From an uncultured Lachnospiraceae bacterium (lineage in GTDB: Bacteria; Bacillota; Clostridia; Lachnospirales; Lachnospiraceae): DNA of 5,506 nucleotides. The stretch is taken from contig CAMWOK010000214.1 of NCBI GenBank assembly GCA_947175845.1, forward strand, positions 1 through 5,506. Direction: 5' to 3'. The notes beneath the pieces were generated by a model. It saw nothing but the letters and a program-made list of their open reading frames with translations. It was not told the DNA's origin and searched no databases. The position numbers and the translations under genes were made by a program. Below are positions 5,298 through 5,506 of the stretch, one piece after another (the first letter of the stretch is position 1; each line of letters starts with the position of its first letter).

Positions 5298-5506
5298 ATG
5301 AGACAGTTTTTTGGAATGAGTCGAAGCGGCGATCTGGCAGAAGCACTCAGTGGACTGGATAATCCGCAGTTTGTTATGCTGATGTCCAACAATGCCCAGT
5401 TTGAGGTGCATGTGCGGGAGTTGGAGAAGCGTTATCCAGGAGTTCCAAGTATCGGGTGCATCGGAATGAGTTATGATATCAGAGTGGTTGAGGAGGGGGT
5501 CGGCAT
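5298..5506 (+). CDS. FIST-domain-like sensor protein, N-terminal part
   Basis: Sixty-nine codons are visible and the gene runs out of the window. The start is certain: an ideal AAGGAGG site and a consensus promoter stand before it. The visible sequence (P23-Q24-F25-V26-M27-L28-M29-S30, then a helix with H38-V39-R40-E41-L42, R45-Y46-P47, and I52-G53-C54-I55-G56-M57) follows the beta strand, helix, then 'hP..hhGC.g' turn typical of FIST_N domains, which are predicted small-ligand sensors. In Clostridia such domains often precede a chemoreceptor signalling or kinase domain, but that part is outside the window. It is divergent from the DUF402 gene, with 224 bases between the start codons. The coding call is firm; the family assignment is moderate, from pattern resemblance. 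Confidence 0.68.
   Translation, partial: MRQFFGMSRSGDLAEALSGLDNPQFVMLMSNNAQFEVHVRELEKRYPGVPSIGCIGMSYDIRVVEEGVG

Noticed and set aside
1..5506. CRISPR array, tRNA, rRNA or transposase gene
   Set aside because: No regularly spaced repeats, no cloverleaf or rRNA-like sequence, and no transposase or integrase motif were seen on either strand.

Overview
The window looks like chromosomal DNA of a low-to-moderate GC Firmicute, most likely a Lachnospiraceae-type gut Clostridium. The reasons are the strong AAGGAGG-like ribosome binding sites, clear sigma-A type promoters, genes rich in Glu/Lys/Gln, and a regulator architecture (XRE-type HTH, helical repeats, second HTH) that I associate with that family. 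The family placement is inference; no rRNA or marker gene is present.

Layout. Positions 1-227 hold a short AT-rich stretch and a fragment coding for one TPR-like repeat, followed by a terminator-like hairpin (281-319). A short XRE-family repressor (488-856) has an inverted repeat in its promoter region. Two tandem paralogous regulators follow. The first (951-2069, 372 aa) and second (start chosen at 2274, end 4202, 642 aa) both carry an N-terminal XRE-like HTH, a long helical middle and a second HTH-like segment. The first stops just after the second HTH; the second continues for about 240 residues in a markedly AT-richer C-terminal region. Tail-to-tail with the long regulator, overlapping it by 10 bp, is a 60-aa minus-strand ORF for a small membrane or exported peptide (4193-4375) with its own plausible promoter. 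Further right are a DUF402 protein on the minus strand (4597-5073) and, divergent from it, the start of a gene that looks like a FIST-domain sensor protein (5298 to window end).

Two hairpins sharing the 12-base word GACAGAATTGGC bracket the long regulator: a simple one at 2110-2151 and a long branched one at 4497-4579.

Working together (inference). The left and centre read as a regulatory cluster: a small XRE repressor, a short and a long dual-HTH regulator, and a small exported-peptide candidate convergent with the long one. That arrangement recalls RRNPP-type receptor/peptide systems (HTH plus TPR-like helical receptor next to a small secreted pro-peptide), but nothing in the sequence proves a peptide-receptor link. 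The DUF402 and FIST-like genes look like ordinary neighbours with a shared divergent promoter region.
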